Assembly: GCA_963755195.1 (NCBI GenBank)
Contig: CAVWIZ010000006.1
Span: forward strand, 186,001 to 250,000
DNA from: CAVQJU01 sp963755195
GTDB lineage: Bacteria; Acidobacteriota; Vicinamibacteria; Vicinamibacterales; CAVVIG01
DNA length: 64,000 bases
Direction: 5' to 3'
Positions 18,903 through 29,857 of this stretch are shown piece by piece. Positions within the stretch are counted from its first letter, which is position 1. Each line of letters opens with the position of its first letter. Made by a program: the position numbers and the translations under genes. The notes beneath the pieces were generated by a model. That model ran no database searches, was not told the origin of the DNA, and worked only from the letters and a program-made list of their open reading frames with translations.

Positions 18903-20607
18903 CTACTGCACTTTCACCACGAGCGCGGCCCGCCGGTTCAGGCGACGCGTTTCTTCACGTGCGTTGTCGAACTTCGGGCTCTCTTCCCCGTAGCTTCGCG
19001 TTTCGAGCCGAGCCAACGGGACGCCGCGCGAGACCAGATAGTTGCGGACGCTCGCGGCGCGTCGTTCGCCGAGCGCGAGGTTGTATTCGGCCGTGCCGAT
19101 GCTGCACGTGTGCCCTTCGATGACGACGTTCCTGGTGGGGTTCGCCTGGAGCTTTGTCACCGCATCGTCGAGCAGGCGTAGTGCTTCGGGGCGCAAGGTC
19201 GATCGATCGAAGTCGAAGTACCACGTCCTCGAAGTTCAATTCGACCACCGGCCTCGGTCTCACCTGAATCGTGACCGAGTCGGACGCCGTCTTGTTGTCG
19301 GACGGGCACGTCACCGTGACCGTCACCGGCACGCTGCCTGCCTGATTCGGCGCCGTCCAGACCGTTTGTCGTGCGGTCGGATTCGCGAACGTGCCGGTGG
19401 GCGCTGTCCAGCGGTAGGTTACGGCGCAACTGATGGAGCTCTGCGCGACGGCCGTCACCGTCGATGTCCCTCCAACCTCCACGGTGCACGGGTCGCACTG
19501 CGCGCGCACTGAAAGATTGTGCGCCGCTGGTGCGGGCGCCGCGGCCGGTGCCGGCGCGGGCGGTGGAGGCGGCGGAGGCGGCGCGTAGGCCCGCACTCCC
19601 GGGTGATAGCCGATCCGGATCTGCCAGTCGACGAAGTCGCCGGTGGCACCCTCGTCTGTCTGGAAGCCCGAACGGTCTTGCATCGGGACGTTCCAGCTGA
19701 CGCCGCCGCCGATGAAGAACCCGGACTTGCTCTGCCAGTTGATGGCGGCCGTCAGGCGCGTGAGATTTTCGGTGTTCGAAACAGTCGGCGGACGGCTGCC
19801 ATCGAACCCGACGAGCGACGTGTTCGTCAGTGTGGCCGTGCCTGAGGATGGCACGACGCCGTTGACCTCAAAGATGCCGCGGAGGGGGTTGCGCGATGGG
19901 AATCCCGCGCCGCCGCCCCACCGGAACGCGCCGCCGGGGCCGTCGACACCGTCGGCGCTGCCCCGCGCCTCGAAGCCGCCGTACGCCGACAGTTCGACTC
20001 TTTTCTGGGCCTCTTTGCTGACGATGGCGTCGACAAGGAAATCGGCCTTGCCGGTGCTTGCGCCGCCGTCAACGCTGCCGGTCGGCGCCTTGACCATCGC
20101 GCGCAGCGCAACGGCGGGAGAATTCTTCTTGGTCTGCGAGATCAGACCGAACTTGACGCCCAGGTAGAAATCGCCGACGTTGTTCCCCGTCCACCCCGTC
20201 TTCACGCCCGGATAGCGGTCGATGATGCCGCCCACGTTGCTGTCGTTGATGAAGAGCGGCCGCAGGTCGCGATCGATGCGCGTATCGACGAGAAACGACC
20301 CGAACACCTCGACCCGGTTCCTGATGCCGACGCCAAAGGTGCCGGCAAAGTCACCCACGTTCGAGAAGCCCTGGATGTAGTTGGTGCCGCGGCGATAGCC
20401 GCTGCCCGACCATTTCCCGTCCGGCAGGATTTCGGCGGTGGGCACGAACCACAACCCGGTATCGCCGAAGAAGGTTGTCGTGGCCGGGCGCGTGTCTTCG
20501 GAAGAAGGCGACGTCGAGGCCGGCGGCGTTGTCTGGGCGCCGGCAGTCGTGGCCCACAGCGCGCACGCCGCTGTTGTCAGGCCGATGAAGCGAAGTGTAG
20601 TCGTCAT
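18903..20607 (-). CDS. OmpA-family outer membrane protein with beta barrel, Ig-like domain and peptidoglycan-binding domain, one 1-base insertion
   Basis: About 567 residues. A signal peptide (1-25) is followed by a roughly 300-residue beta-rich, probably barrel, domain. A proline/alanine linker with eight consecutive prolines leads to an Ig/PKD-like domain (around HNLSVRAQCDPCTVEVGG) and a C-terminal OmpA peptidoglycan-binding domain (NVVIEGHTCSIGTAEYNLAL, ERRAASVRNYL). The frame shifts +1 near 19219 (extra base in the GTACTTCGAC reading on the minus strand); correction restores the expected VVFDFDRSTLRPEALRLL. It anchors the outer membrane to the wall. A strong terminator follows, and the start ATG has upstream GGGAGG. 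Confidence 0.82.
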
Positions 20608-20695
20608 AAGGCTGTACCTCCCGCGGTAACAGCGGTCACAAGTCTACTGAACCTGTCACCCTACTCTGCAATATAGAACGGGCGGCTGGAAATTG

Positions 20696-21499
20696 CTAGG
20701 TTGTTGTTGCACGGTTTGGCACCACAATCCACGCAATCAGGATGCTCAGTCCGTAGAGGCCCAGCATCGGCGCCGCGAAAATCGCCTGTGTGATCATGTC
20801 ACCGCTCGGCGTGACGACCGCCGCGACGACGAAAATGATCAGCACCGCGTACTTGATGTTCCGGAGCAGGAACCGCGCCGTCACCAGCCGCATTTTCGCC
20901 AGGAAGAAGACAATCGTCGGCATCTGGAATATGAGCCCCATGCCGATGAGCATTTTCGCGTAGAGATCGAATACGTCCTCCAGCCGGGGCATGAACACGA
21001 GGTCCGGCGTGTTGAAGCTGGCGAAGAACGTCATCATGAACGGGAACACGATGTAGTGATTGAAGGCTGCCCCCCCGACGAAACCGATCGTCGACATGAG
21101 CACGAAAGGAACGGCGAACTTCTTCTCGTTCGCGTACAACCCGGGGGCGATGAACAGCCAGACCTGGTACATGATCCAGGGCGTCGCGATCAGGACGCCG
21201 ACAATCAGCCCAATCTGGACGTAGAGGCCGAACGCCTCGCCCGGCTGCGTGTAGATCATCCGGCTGCCGGTTGGCAGCACGCGGTTGGTCGGCGCGAGGA
21301 TGAAGTTGACGACGGGGTTGATGAACGCGAGGCCGACGCCGACGCCGACCGCGATCCCGATGCAGGACTGCACGAGACGCTTCCGGAGCTCGTCGAGATG
21401 CTCCAGAAACGACATCTTGCCACCGGCGCCCTCGTCGTCGTCGTCGATGTCTGGCTGCAAGGCCCCTGAGTGGGGGCCGGGAAACTGTACCAAGGCCAC
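20696..21499 (-). CDS. tatC: Sec-independent protein translocase TatC
   Basis: TatC is the membrane receptor for twin-arginine signal peptides. The 267-residue protein has six hydrophobic helices and the family motifs MSFLEHLDELRKRL, FIAPGLYANEKKF and FFLAKMRLVTARFLL. The N-terminus is extended by about 28 acidic residues compared with typical TatC, so a start at the Met of GGKMSFLEHLDEL (residue 29) is possible. tatA lies 9 bases upstream, so they form a tatAC pair. No tatB is seen here. Confidence 0.93.
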   Translation of the reverse strand: MALVQFPGPHSGALQPDIDDDDEGAGGKMSFLEHLDELRKRLVQSCIGIAVGVGVGLAFINPVVNFILAPTNRVLPTGSRMIYTQPGEAFGLYVQIGLIVGVLIATPWIMYQVWLFIAPGLYANEKKFAVPFVLMSTIGFVGGAAFNHYIVFPFMMTFFASFNTPDLVFMPRLEDVFDLYAKMLIGMGLIFQMPTIVFFLAKMRLVTARFLLRNIKYAVLIIFVVAAVVTPSGDMITQAIFAAPMLGLYGLSILIAWIVVPNRATTT

Positions 21500-21508
21500 G
21501 GCCTGAGT

Positions 21509-21802
21509 TTATGCGGTTTTGTCGGCCTTCTGGGCGGTCGGCGCGGCGGTGTCGTGCCCGTCGGACGATCCGGCCGCGACCGCCGCTGGCGCGGTGGCCT
21601 TGGATGCGTCGAGGTTGACGCGCTGCTCTTCGATGCGGATTTCTTCTTCGAGCGTGCTCTTCAGTTCGTTCGAGGCTCGCTTGAATTCGGCCAGGCTCTT
21701 GCCCAGGGAACGACCCAACTCGGGCAGTTTGCGCGGACCAAAAATAATCAGAGCGATCACGAAAATGACGACCAGCTCCGGCATGCCAAGTGAGCCAAAC
21801 AT
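21509..21802 (-). CDS. tatA: Sec-independent protein translocase TatA
   Basis: The 97-residue protein has the TatA pattern: a short N-terminal membrane helix (MPELVVIFVIALIIFGPRKL), the conserved FGPRKLPELGRSLG hinge and an amphipathic helix, then an acidic alanine-rich tail. It forms the translocation pore with TatC. The ATG at 21802 is preceded by AGGAG at good spacing, so longer upstream reading is rejected. It is divergent from the S41 protease gene. Confidence 0.93.
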   Translation of the reverse strand: MFGSLGMPELVVIFVIALIIFGPRKLPELGRSLGKSLAEFKRASNELKSTLEEEIRIEEQRVNLDASKATAPAAVAAGSSDGHDTAAPTAQKADKTA

Positions 21803-21912
21803 GGTGTACTCCTGCTTTGAACCATTATAGGAACCGAATCCCAGACGGGTCAAGAAGATCCACCGAGTTCTGTGCCCAGAAGTCGTTGCTCATAAGGAAC
21901 TTATCTGCTAGC

Positions 21913-23562
21913 ATGCGAGACATGCGACGTTATCGAGCCCTCTCCATCGTCGTCTCCGTCATTGCCGTGTCGGCGCTCGTCGGCGGGCTGTTTGGCAGGC
22001 GCCTGCTGGCGACCGACGACAAGGTTCCCGAATATGAGCGGGCGTTCTCGTTTGCGCTGAGCGCGATCGAGGCGAACTACATCGACAAGGTCGAATCCGA
22101 TCGTCTCGTGTACGGGGCGGTCCGCGGCATGCTCTCGACCCTCGACCCGCATTCGAGTTTTTTCGACCCGCGCGAGTACGCGCAAATGCGCGAGCGGCAG
22201 GAAGGGCACTACTACGGCATCGGGATTCAAATCAGCTCGATTGACAGCGAGGTGATCGCGCAATTCGTCTTCGAGGGGTCGCCCTCGCATAAGCAGGGCG
22301 TGCGGCAGGGCGACGTCCTCGCGAGGATTGCGGGCGAAGACACCAAGAGCTGGAACTGTGCGACGCCGGCGGAGTGCACCGACCGGGCGATGAAGAAGCT
22401 GCGCGGCGCGCGGGGGACGCCCGTCCAGATTTCACTGCGGCGACGCGGCTATGCCCAGTTGATCCCGGTCGAGCTCGTGCGCGACGAAATCACCATTCCG
22501 ACCGTGCCCGCATCTTTCATGATCGACGCGACGACGGGGTACGTTCAGCTGCGGGATTTCGGCGAGAACACCGATCGGGATCTCAGGCGGGCGCTTCAGA
22601 GTCTGGCCTCGAAGGGCATGCGCCGGCTGCTGCTCGACATTCGCAACAACCCGGGCGGGCCGCTCGACCAGGCCATCAAGGTCGTGAACGAGTTCACGCC
22701 GCGCGGCAAGATGATCGTGTATACACGTGGCCGCGTCTCCAATTCCGATCAGAATTACCGGGCGACCGAAGACGGCGCGTTCACCGACATTCCGATCGTC
22801 ATGATGGCGAATCGGAGCAGCGCCAGCGCATCGGAAATCGTCACGGGCGCGCTGCAGGATCACGACCGCGCCTACCTGGTCGGCGAAACGACGTTTGGTA
22901 AGGCGCTCGTGCAGTCGATCTACCGTGTCAGCGGCGGCGCCGGCCTGGCCCTCACGACCGCGCATTACCACACTCCGAGCGGACGGTTGATCCAGCGGCC
23001 GTGGGACGCGACCTTCGACGAGTACCTGACGTACACGATGCGCGATCAGGACGCCAACAAGGCGCATAACCCGAGCGATTTGAAGCGGACCGACGCGGGC
23101 CGCCCCGTGTACAGCGGCGGCGGAATCGAGCCAGACAAGCGAGTGACCGGGCCAATCGAAGGATTCGACCCGACCCGATTCGGGCGTTCGCTGAACGGGC
23201 GCAACGCATTTGCCATTTACGCGGCCAAGTTCAACGCGGAGGGCGACTCGCGTGTGGTCCAGGTTTCAACCGGTCGCAAGACCGTCAAGGCGAACTTCGT
23301 CGTGGACGATGCGATGGTGGCGGATTTCCGCGAGCAGCTCAAGGCCGATCGGGTGAGGATCGATGAAGACGCGTTCAAGAAGGACTTGGACTTTATCAAG
23401 GCCATGATCCGGTTCGAAATCGACCGGGCGCTCTTCGGGGTGTCCGAGGCACGGCGGCACTTGATTGAGGTCGATCCGCAGTCGCTCGTCGCGCTGACCA
23501 TGTTCGGCGAGGCACAGAAGCTGTTGGACCTTTCGCGCGCGTCTTCCAAAGCCGCGCATTGA
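21913..23562 (+). CDS. S41 family C-terminal processing peptidase (CtpA/Prc-like)
   Basis: The roughly 549-residue protein has an N-terminal signal anchor (VVSVIAVSALVGGLFG), a PDZ domain (about residues 85-190, with EGSPSHKQGVRQGDVLARI) and the S41 protease core. The core carries DIRNNPGG, the serine-bearing ANRSSASASEIVTGALQD, and the lysine in TFGKALVQ that together make the Ser/Lys dyad. Such enzymes trim periplasmic or outer-membrane proteins from the C-terminus. The start is ATG 21913 or 21922; neither has a good ribosome site. The frame is intact over its whole length. A 27-bp repeat array begins within its last codons. Confidence 0.88.
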   Translation: MRDMRRYRALSIVVSVIAVSALVGGLFGRRLLATDDKVPEYERAFSFALSAIEANYIDKVESDRLVYGAVRGMLSTLDPHSSFFDPREYAQMRERQEGHYYGIGIQISSIDSEVIAQFVFEGSPSHKQGVRQGDVLARIAGEDTKSWNCATPAECTDRAMKKLRGARGTPVQISLRRRGYAQLIPVELVRDEITIPTVPASFMIDATTGYVQLRDFGENTDRDLRRALQSLASKGMRRLLLDIRNNPGGPLDQAIKVVNEFTPRGKMIVYTRGRVSNSDQNYRATEDGAFTDIPIVMMANRSSASASEIVTGALQDHDRAYLVGETTFGKALVQSIYRVSGGAGLALTTAHYHTPSGRLIQRPWDATFDEYLTYTMRDQDANKAHNPSDLKRTDAGRPVYSGGGIEPDKRVTGPIEGFDPTRFGRSLNGRNAFAIYAAKFNAEGDSRVVQVSTGRKTVKANFVVDDAMVADFREQLKADRVRIDEDAFKKDLDFIKAMIRFEIDRALFGVSEARRHLIEVDPQSLVALTMFGEAQKLLDLSRASSKAAH

Positions 23563-23629
23563 GCGCGGCCACGTAAAGCCGCGCATTGAGCGCGACCACG
23601 TAAAGCCGCGCACTGAGCGCGGCCATGAG
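23549..23629. repeat. Three tandem 27-bp repeats spanning the end of the S41 protease gene
   Basis: Units at 23549-23575, 23576-23602 and 23603-23629 read AAGCCGCGCATTGAGCGCGG plus CCACGTA. Units 1 and 2 differ at one base and unit 3 at a few. Each unit contains an inverted CCGCGC/GCGCGG core that could form a hairpin. The TGA stop codon of the gene lies in unit 1. Confidence 0.75.
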
Positions 23630-23911
23630 CTGCGGGAACGAGCGCAGCCACGAGTTCTGCAGTGACCGTCGCTTTGGGCACGCATCCGGGACGCTTCTTG
23701 GTGGATTGGGGCAAGTAACCACAATTTGTTGGGCACCAGATTGCCCTTGCCCCCATAGGTAGGCCTTGGTACACTGGCGACCGTTCGCGGCCAGGGGCCG
23801 CTTTCCACGTCCGGAAAGCGAAACGCCGCAGAATCGGTCTGTTGTCAGCCTGACTCCCAGCAGAGAATCCCGCACATTGAGGCATCGACGGCGATGCCAT
23901 GGTGTAGACCC
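23630..23911. other. Non-coding region before smc
   Basis: This 282-bp gap between the repeat array and smc holds no convincing gene. A short inverted repeat GGGCA/TGCCC sits at 23731-23746. The smc promoter is presumably here but no clear -35/-10 pair was found. Confidence 0.4.
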
Positions 23912-26900
23912 ATGCGCCTCGAAAGATTAGAGATCAACGGCTTCAAGTCGTTTTCGGATCGCTCCGAGCTCGCGTTCGACAAAGGCGTGACCGCCATCGT
24001 CGGTCCGAACGGGTGCGGCAAGAGCAACGTGGCCGACGCGATTACGTGGGTGATGGGCGAGCAGAGCGCCAAGAGCCTGCGCGGCGAGCGGATGGAGGAC
24101 GTCCTCTTCAGCGGCAGCGACGCCCGCAAGCCGACGGCCGCCGCGGAAGTCCGGCTGCGGTTCAGCGGCGTGCTGAATGTCTCCGGCCCGTCGCTGCTCG
24201 AAGAACCTGCCAACGGTCACGGGAGCCATGGCGGCAACGGTCACAACGGGAATGGCCACAATGGGAACGGCCACCACTCCCACGAAACCGGCAACGGGCA
24301 CGAGCCGATCCCGTTTGTCGCCACCGCGGCGAGCCGACCTGACGCCGTTCTCAGCCGGGCGGAAGCCGAAGAGATCATCCAGTCGGTCGCGCGCGAGGTT
24401 GAGGTGACCCGTCGTTTGTACCGGTCGGGTGAAAGCGAATACCTGATCGACGGTCAGGTCTGCCGGCTGCGCGACGTGCACGAACTGCTGATGGACACCG
24501 GGCTCGGCGCCAAGGCCTACGCCATCATCGAACAAGGCAAGATCGGCTTGATCCTCAGCTCGCGGCCGACCGACCGCCGCCAGCTCATCGAGGAAGCTGC
24601 CGGGGTCACGAGGTACAAGTCGCGTCGCCGCGCCGCCGAGCTCAAGCTGGAGGCGGCACGCCAGAATCTGACGCGCATCGACGACATCGTTTTCGAAGTC
24701 GAGAAGCAGCGTGGGACCCTCAAACGGCAGGCGGCGAAGGCGCGCCGTTACCAGCGGCTGCGCGACGAGCTGCGGCGCTGCGAGAAGGTGCTGCTGGCGC
24801 GGAAGTACCGGCAGCTCGCCGAGACGATCGAGTCGGCGCGGACGCGGCTGACCGGGGCTCGCGTTCGTGAATCCGCTGCCGCGGCGCATGTGGCGGAAGT
24901 CGAGTCCAACCTGAGCCGGCTGCGAATCGAACTGGTCGAAGCGGAATCGCGCGCCACGACGTCTCGCGAGGCGGCCCATGCCTGCGAGCTCACCATCAAT
25001 CGCCAGCAGCAGCAGATCGCGTTTGACAATGAACAGATTCACGCGCTCGAGGGGCGAACGGCGGCGATCGTCGCGGAAGTGACCGCGCTGACGGCGCGTC
25101 GCGAACCAGCCCTGGCCGTGCTCGAGGCGCGCCGCACGGCCGCCGTCTTTGCCGACGCCGAGCGCGACCGGGCGGCGGCCACGGTGACGGCCGGTGCGGA
25201 CGCGTACGAGTCGGCCCATTGCGAAATCGAGGGGCTCGAGGCCGACGTCGAAGCCGCGCGCAGCGAAGTGTTTTCAGCGCTCAATTCGGCGACGGCGCTG
25301 CGTCACGCGATCGAACATGCGGGCGCGACACGCGATCGCGTCGGCGAGGCGCTGTCCAAACTCGACGTGGAAACAGCCGACGTGCGGGTTGAGTCCGATC
25401 GCGTGGCGGCCGACCACGCGGCGGCTGCCGAGGCGCTTCGGCGCGCGCAGCAGGCGATTGAGGCGACCCGCATCGCGCGGACGGCCCGCGAATCCGAGCT
25501 GGCCAGCGCGCGCATCGAACACGAGTGGCGTGCGCGTCTCGTGCGCTCGCGCGAGCACGAGTTGGCCGGCATGGAAGGGCGGTTGAAGTCGCTCGAAGAG
25601 CTGGACGCGTCGCGGGCCGGTTACGGCGACGCGGCGCGGGCCCTGCTCGCGCAGGCCAATGGCAAGGTGGGACAGCAGGGCGCGGTGGCCGACTACCTCG
25701 AAGTGGACGCCGGCTACGAACGGGCGGTCGAGGCCTGCCTCGCCGACTTGCTGCAGCACGTGATTGTCGAACGCCCGGAGCACGCGGTCGCCGGGTTCGG
25801 TCTCGTGCGCGACGCGAGCGCGGGCCGCTGCGGGTTCCTGATCGCCGGACAGGACGGCGTCGCGTCCGACATCAGCCTGACGGACGCACCGGTTCCCGAC
25901 GGAGTCGTCGCGCTCTCGTCCGTCGTCCGCGTCACCGGCGCGCACGCCGGCGCGATTCGCCACGCGGTCGGCGACGCGTGGATCGCCGATTCGTACGAGC
26001 GCGCGTCGGATGCGAGCCGCCTCACGCCGCTGGCCGTCGTGACGCGCGAGGGCGACGTGTTCCACGGACCGCACCTGGTCAGCGGCGGCATCCACGAGGA
26101 GGCGCGAGGCATTCTCGAAACGAAAGGGGAGATCAAGGAGCTGCGCGGCCGGATCCAGTCCGCGCACGATGAACTCGGCCGTCTTGCCGAGGAGACGTCG
26201 GGACTCGAGGCCACGATTGCGCAGGCGTCCAACGCGGTTGCCGCGCTGGCGGCCGAACACCACAAGCAGGAGAAGGCCATCGTCGCCCAGGACGCGCTAT
26301 TGCAGCGCGCCGCGGACGAGGCGACCCGTCTTGCGCAGAAAGGCGAGCAGCTCGCGCGCGAGCGGCGGCAGGCCGAGGAAGAGCGCGAGGCGATCGACCG
26401 CCGTCAGGGCGAGGCGCGCGCGTCGGTCAGCCAGCTCGAGCAGGACCAGCAGACGGCCGACGACCGGCTCACGTCGGCGCAGCGACGATTGTTCGAGGCG
26501 CGCGAAGCCGCCGAAGATCTCAGCCAGCGCGCCGCCGAGGCCCGCGCCGCGCATGCCGCTCTCGTCGAGCGGGCGGTCGCCCTGGCGTCCGAGGTGCAGC
26601 GTCTCGAGGAGGCCGGTGCGGAGCTCGAGGCGCGCGCGCTGCTCTCTCGGCCGAGCTCGACGACGCGGTTCGCCGTGTCGACACGCTGCGCGGCGCCATT
26701 GTCGCCGGTCAGGCGAAGCTCGACGCGGACGTGCTCGCCCTCGACCGGCTCCGCCAGGATGTGCGGATCGCCGACGACACCGTGTCGGCCCTGCGCACGA
26801 GTACGGACGAACACGACGCGACGCTCAAGGATCTGCGAGCGGTGCTCGAGGCCGTTCGCGCGACGGTGGCCGAACTGGACGTGGCCCGTGCCACCGCCGA

Positions 26901-27781
26901 GAGCGACCTTATGCATCTGGCGGCCTCCTGCCTCGAGACGGTCCAGGCCACGCTTGACGAGGTGGTCGTGGAGGTCGACGAACTTGAACGCCGGGGCGAG
27001 GCGGCGCCCGATTCGCGCGTGATCAGCGTCGACGATTCCGAAGAGTTCGCCGTTGAGGAAGTTGAAGGCGACGGCGTCGGCGATGCTGACGTCCTCCAAG
27101 TCCCCGGCACGGCCGTCGCCCTCGCGACCGAGCGCGCGCTCGGAGCCGAGGAGTTGATCGGCACGCTTCGCGCGAAGATCGATCGCCTCGGCGCTGTCAA
27201 CATGATGGCGATCGAGCAATTCGACGAGTTGGAGACGCGCCACACGTTCCTGACGATTCAGCGCAAGGACTTGCTCGATTCCATCGCCCAGACGAGTCAG
27301 GCGATCAAGCGCATCGACGAAACGACGCGCCAGCGCTTTGCCGAAGCGTTCACGGCCATCAACCGGAACTTCCAGGAGACGTTCAGCACGCTTGTTCGGC
27401 GGCGGCCGGGCGGGCCTCACGCTGCTCGACGAGAACGATCCGCTCGAAAGCGGCATCGAAATCATCGCGCAGCCGCCCGGCAAGCGTTTGCAGAGCGTCC
27501 AGCTGCTCTCGGGCGGTGAGAAGGCGCTGACCGCTATTGCGTTGATGTTCGGCCTGTTCAAGTTCAAGCCGAGCCCGTTTTGCCTGCTCGACGAAATCGA
27601 TGCCCCGCTCGACGACGCGAATATCGGCCGGTTCGTGGAAATGCTGAGGAGCATGCTGGTCCACACCCAGTTCATCCTCATCACCCACAACCGCAAGACC
27701 ATGGAAATCGCAGACCGCCTGTACGGCGTCACCATGGAAGAACCAGGCGTCTCGAAGCTGATTTCGGTCCAGTTGAACTGA
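23912..27781 (+). CDS. smc: Chromosome segregation protein SMC, three 1-base insertions near the C-terminal arm
   Basis: SMC dimers compact and segregate the chromosome. Present are the N-terminal head with Walker A (GPNGCGKSN), the RLYRSGESEYLIDG region, long coiled coils, a hinge domain (about residues 570-700), and a C-terminal head with LSGGEKALTAIAL and the Walker B DEIDAPLDDANI. The frame shifts +1 twice near 26640-26700 and once near 27405; the corrected length is about 1,288 residues. An unusual 70-residue insertion (about 88-160) with a Gly/His/Asn-rich core at 101-130 sits in the N-terminal head, and an acidic insertion precedes the C-terminal head. The ATG at 23912 starts the conserved MRLERLEINGFKSF. 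Confidence 0.92.
24212..24301 (+). repeat. Low-complexity Gly-His-Asn repeat inside smc
   Basis: About 90 bp encode repeated NGHNG-type units with eight histidines in 30 residues. The DNA repeats are variants of AACGGTCACAACGGGAATGG. It lies inside the head-domain insertion of SMC. Confidence 0.75.
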
Positions 27782-27819
27782 GAGGCGCCGCCCCCCGTAT
27801 GTACGCCCGGAGGCGTGTT

Positions 27820-28701
27820 ATGTCTGTTCAAGGCTTGCAGCGGCGGTCGCGGCGCTCGCCATTGGCGTTTTCGGTCCTCATCGTGGCGTCGGTGGCGGCT
27901 GCGGGCTGCGTTGGCATGGGGCCGCTGCTCGGCAGGGCCTCAGAGACCTGGACCCACACCTACCCCCTCGGCGAGACCGGCGAAGTCACGATCGTGAACG
28001 TCAACGGCAAAGTGGACGTGGAGGGCGTGGACGGTTCGACGCTCGAGGTGCAGGCGGAGCGCATCGCGAGGGGGGCCACCGACCAGATCGCGCGCGACCT
28101 GCTGCAGCGCATTCCGATCGAGGAGCACGCCACCAAGGATTTCGTCTCGGTCGAGACCAAGCGCATCAGCGGGTGGCTGATCGGCGCCAGCTTCGAAGTG
28201 CGGTATCACGTCAAGGCGCCCCGGACCGCGACGGTTCGTGCGACGACGGTGAACGGCGGCGTGACCGTGACGGCGATGGACGGCCGGGTGATCGCGCAAA
28301 CGACCAACGGCGGCGTCGTCGCCAAGGAGATTGGCGGCGCCATCGAGGCGCGCACCGTCAACGGCGGCGTCAGAGTGCAGCTCGCGCCGCAGAGCCGCGG
28401 CGGCGACGCCGACGCCAAGATCAAGCTGACGACGGTCAACGGCGGCGTGCGCCTGGCGCTCCCCGAAACCGCCAAGGCCTCGGTGACCGCGAGCTGGGTG
28501 AACGGGGGCATGACGATTTCCGGATTGCATTTTGAGGTCAAGGAGCAGTCGAAGCGACATTTCGAAGGCGACTTGAACGGCGGCGGGGTACGGATCACGA
28601 TGAACACCGTCAACGGCGGCGTCACGGTCGGGTCGGGCCTCGACGAGTCGCCGAGTTCGCGTCGGGGCCAGGCGGAGCTTTCAGACCTGACCGCTCGATG
28701 A
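27820..28701 (+). CDS. DUF4097-type beta-repeat lipoprotein
   Basis: The 293-residue protein has a signal sequence ending in a lipobox (VAAAGC), so it is probably a lipoprotein. It then repeats a beta-strand unit built around TVNGGV (at least five copies, such as ATTVNGGVTV, RTVNGGVRV, TTVNGGVRL and NTVNGGVTV), forming the right-handed beta structure of the DUF4097 family. The start ATG 27820 has GGAGG 7 bases upstream; the ATG at 27799 is less likely. It lies 38 bases after smc. Members have no firm function and often sit beside anti-sigma or envelope genes. Confidence 0.78.
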   Translation: MSVQGLQRRSRRSPLAFSVLIVASVAAAGCVGMGPLLGRASETWTHTYPLGETGEVTIVNVNGKVDVEGVDGSTLEVQAERIARGATDQIARDLLQRIPIEEHATKDFVSVETKRISGWLIGASFEVRYHVKAPRTATVRATTVNGGVTVTAMDGRVIAQTTNGGVVAKEIGGAIEARTVNGGVRVQLAPQSRGGDADAKIKLTTVNGGVRLALPETAKASVTASWVNGGMTISGLHFEVKEQSKRHFEGDLNGGGVRITMNTVNGGVTVGSGLDESPSSRRGQAELSDLTAR

Positions 28702-28708
28702 ACCCCCG

Positions 28709-29840
28709 ATGAACGAAGACAAGGCCAGCCGTTACCATCGACTCAAACGGCAGGCGAGCGTGGCGTCGCTCTCGTGGACGCTGTTCCTCTTCGCTGGGCT
28801 CATGGCGAGCGGCGCCAGCGCGTCGCTCCGCAACGCCGCCGAGCGCACGGCTTCATTGCTGGGCGCGCCACTGGCGTGGCAGGCCACCCTGAGCGTGGTG
28901 CTCTATGTCGTGCTGCTGTCGGCGCTCAACGAAGCCGGCAACCTTCCCGTGGCCGCCTACAGCGGCTTCTTCCTCGAGCGCCGCTACGGCCTGTCGAATG
29001 AGCGGCTGGGCCGATGGCTCGTGGATCAGGGCAAATCGTTCGGCATCGGGTTGCTCCTCGCAAGCGGCGCCGCGGCGATCCTTTACGCCCTCATCCGGTA
29101 TTCACCCGAACGGTGGTGGCTGCCGGCCGGCGCCGTTTTCGCCCTTCTGATCGTCCTCTTGACCAACGTCGCACCGGTGCTGCTGCTTCCTCTGTTTTAT
29201 CGAGTGAAGCCGCTCGACCGCGAGTCGTTGCGCATGCGCCTGATCGGCCTGGCCGAGCGGGCGGGCGCCCGCGTGCTGGGCGCCTACGAATGGGGCCTGA
29301 GCGACAAGACGAAGAAGGCCAACGCCGCCCTCGCCGGCCTCGGCGCGACGCGGCGCATTCTGGTCTCGGACACGATGCTCGCGGAATACTCCGACGAAGA
29401 AATCGAGGTAGTGCTCGCGCATGAGCTCGCCCACCATATCCACGGAGACATCTGGAAGGGCCTTCTCTTCGAGAGCGCACTGATTCTGGCGGGCTTCTAC
29501 CTGGCGGCTCGCGTGCTGGGTGGACTGGCTGCCGCGTTTTCCCTGCGCGGCGTCGCCGATATCGCCGGCCTGCCGCTGCTGATGCTGGCGGCGGGCGCCG
29601 TGTCGTTGGTGATGGTGCCGGTGGCGCACGCGATGTCGCGGGCGTTCGAACGGAGCGCCGATCGGCTTCGCGCTCCACCTGACGCGCAACCCGTCGGCCT
29701 TCATATCGGCGATGCGACGCCTTGGCGCGCAGAACCTCGCCGAAGAGCATCCGTCGCGTCTGGTGCAGTGGCTCTTTTACAGCCATCCGCCCCTTCACGA
29801 GCGAATCGCCGCCGCGCAGGCTTTCGCCAATATGCGATAG
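28709..29840 (+). CDS. M48 family membrane metalloprotease (Ste24-like), one 1-base insertion
   Basis: This membrane zinc protease has several N-terminal helices, the NKxxN-like region KTKKANAALAGLG, and the zinc motif HELAHH (HExxH) followed by two more helices. A third ligand region, FERSADRFALHL, is restored when one extra G near 29670 is removed. The corrected protein has about 376 residues, ending PPLHERIAAAQAFANMR as CAAX protease 1 relatives do. Family members cleave membrane or prenyl proteins. It starts seven bases after the DUF4097 gene and converges on the Uma2 gene. Confidence 0.85.
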
Positions 29841-29857
29841 ACGCGTGCGGGGCTGGT

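Noticed and set aside
23730..23745. Sigma-54-like GG-N10-GC site upstream of smc
   Set aside because: The -24 half reads TGGGCA instead of TGGCAC, and a housekeeping gene would not be expected to need it.
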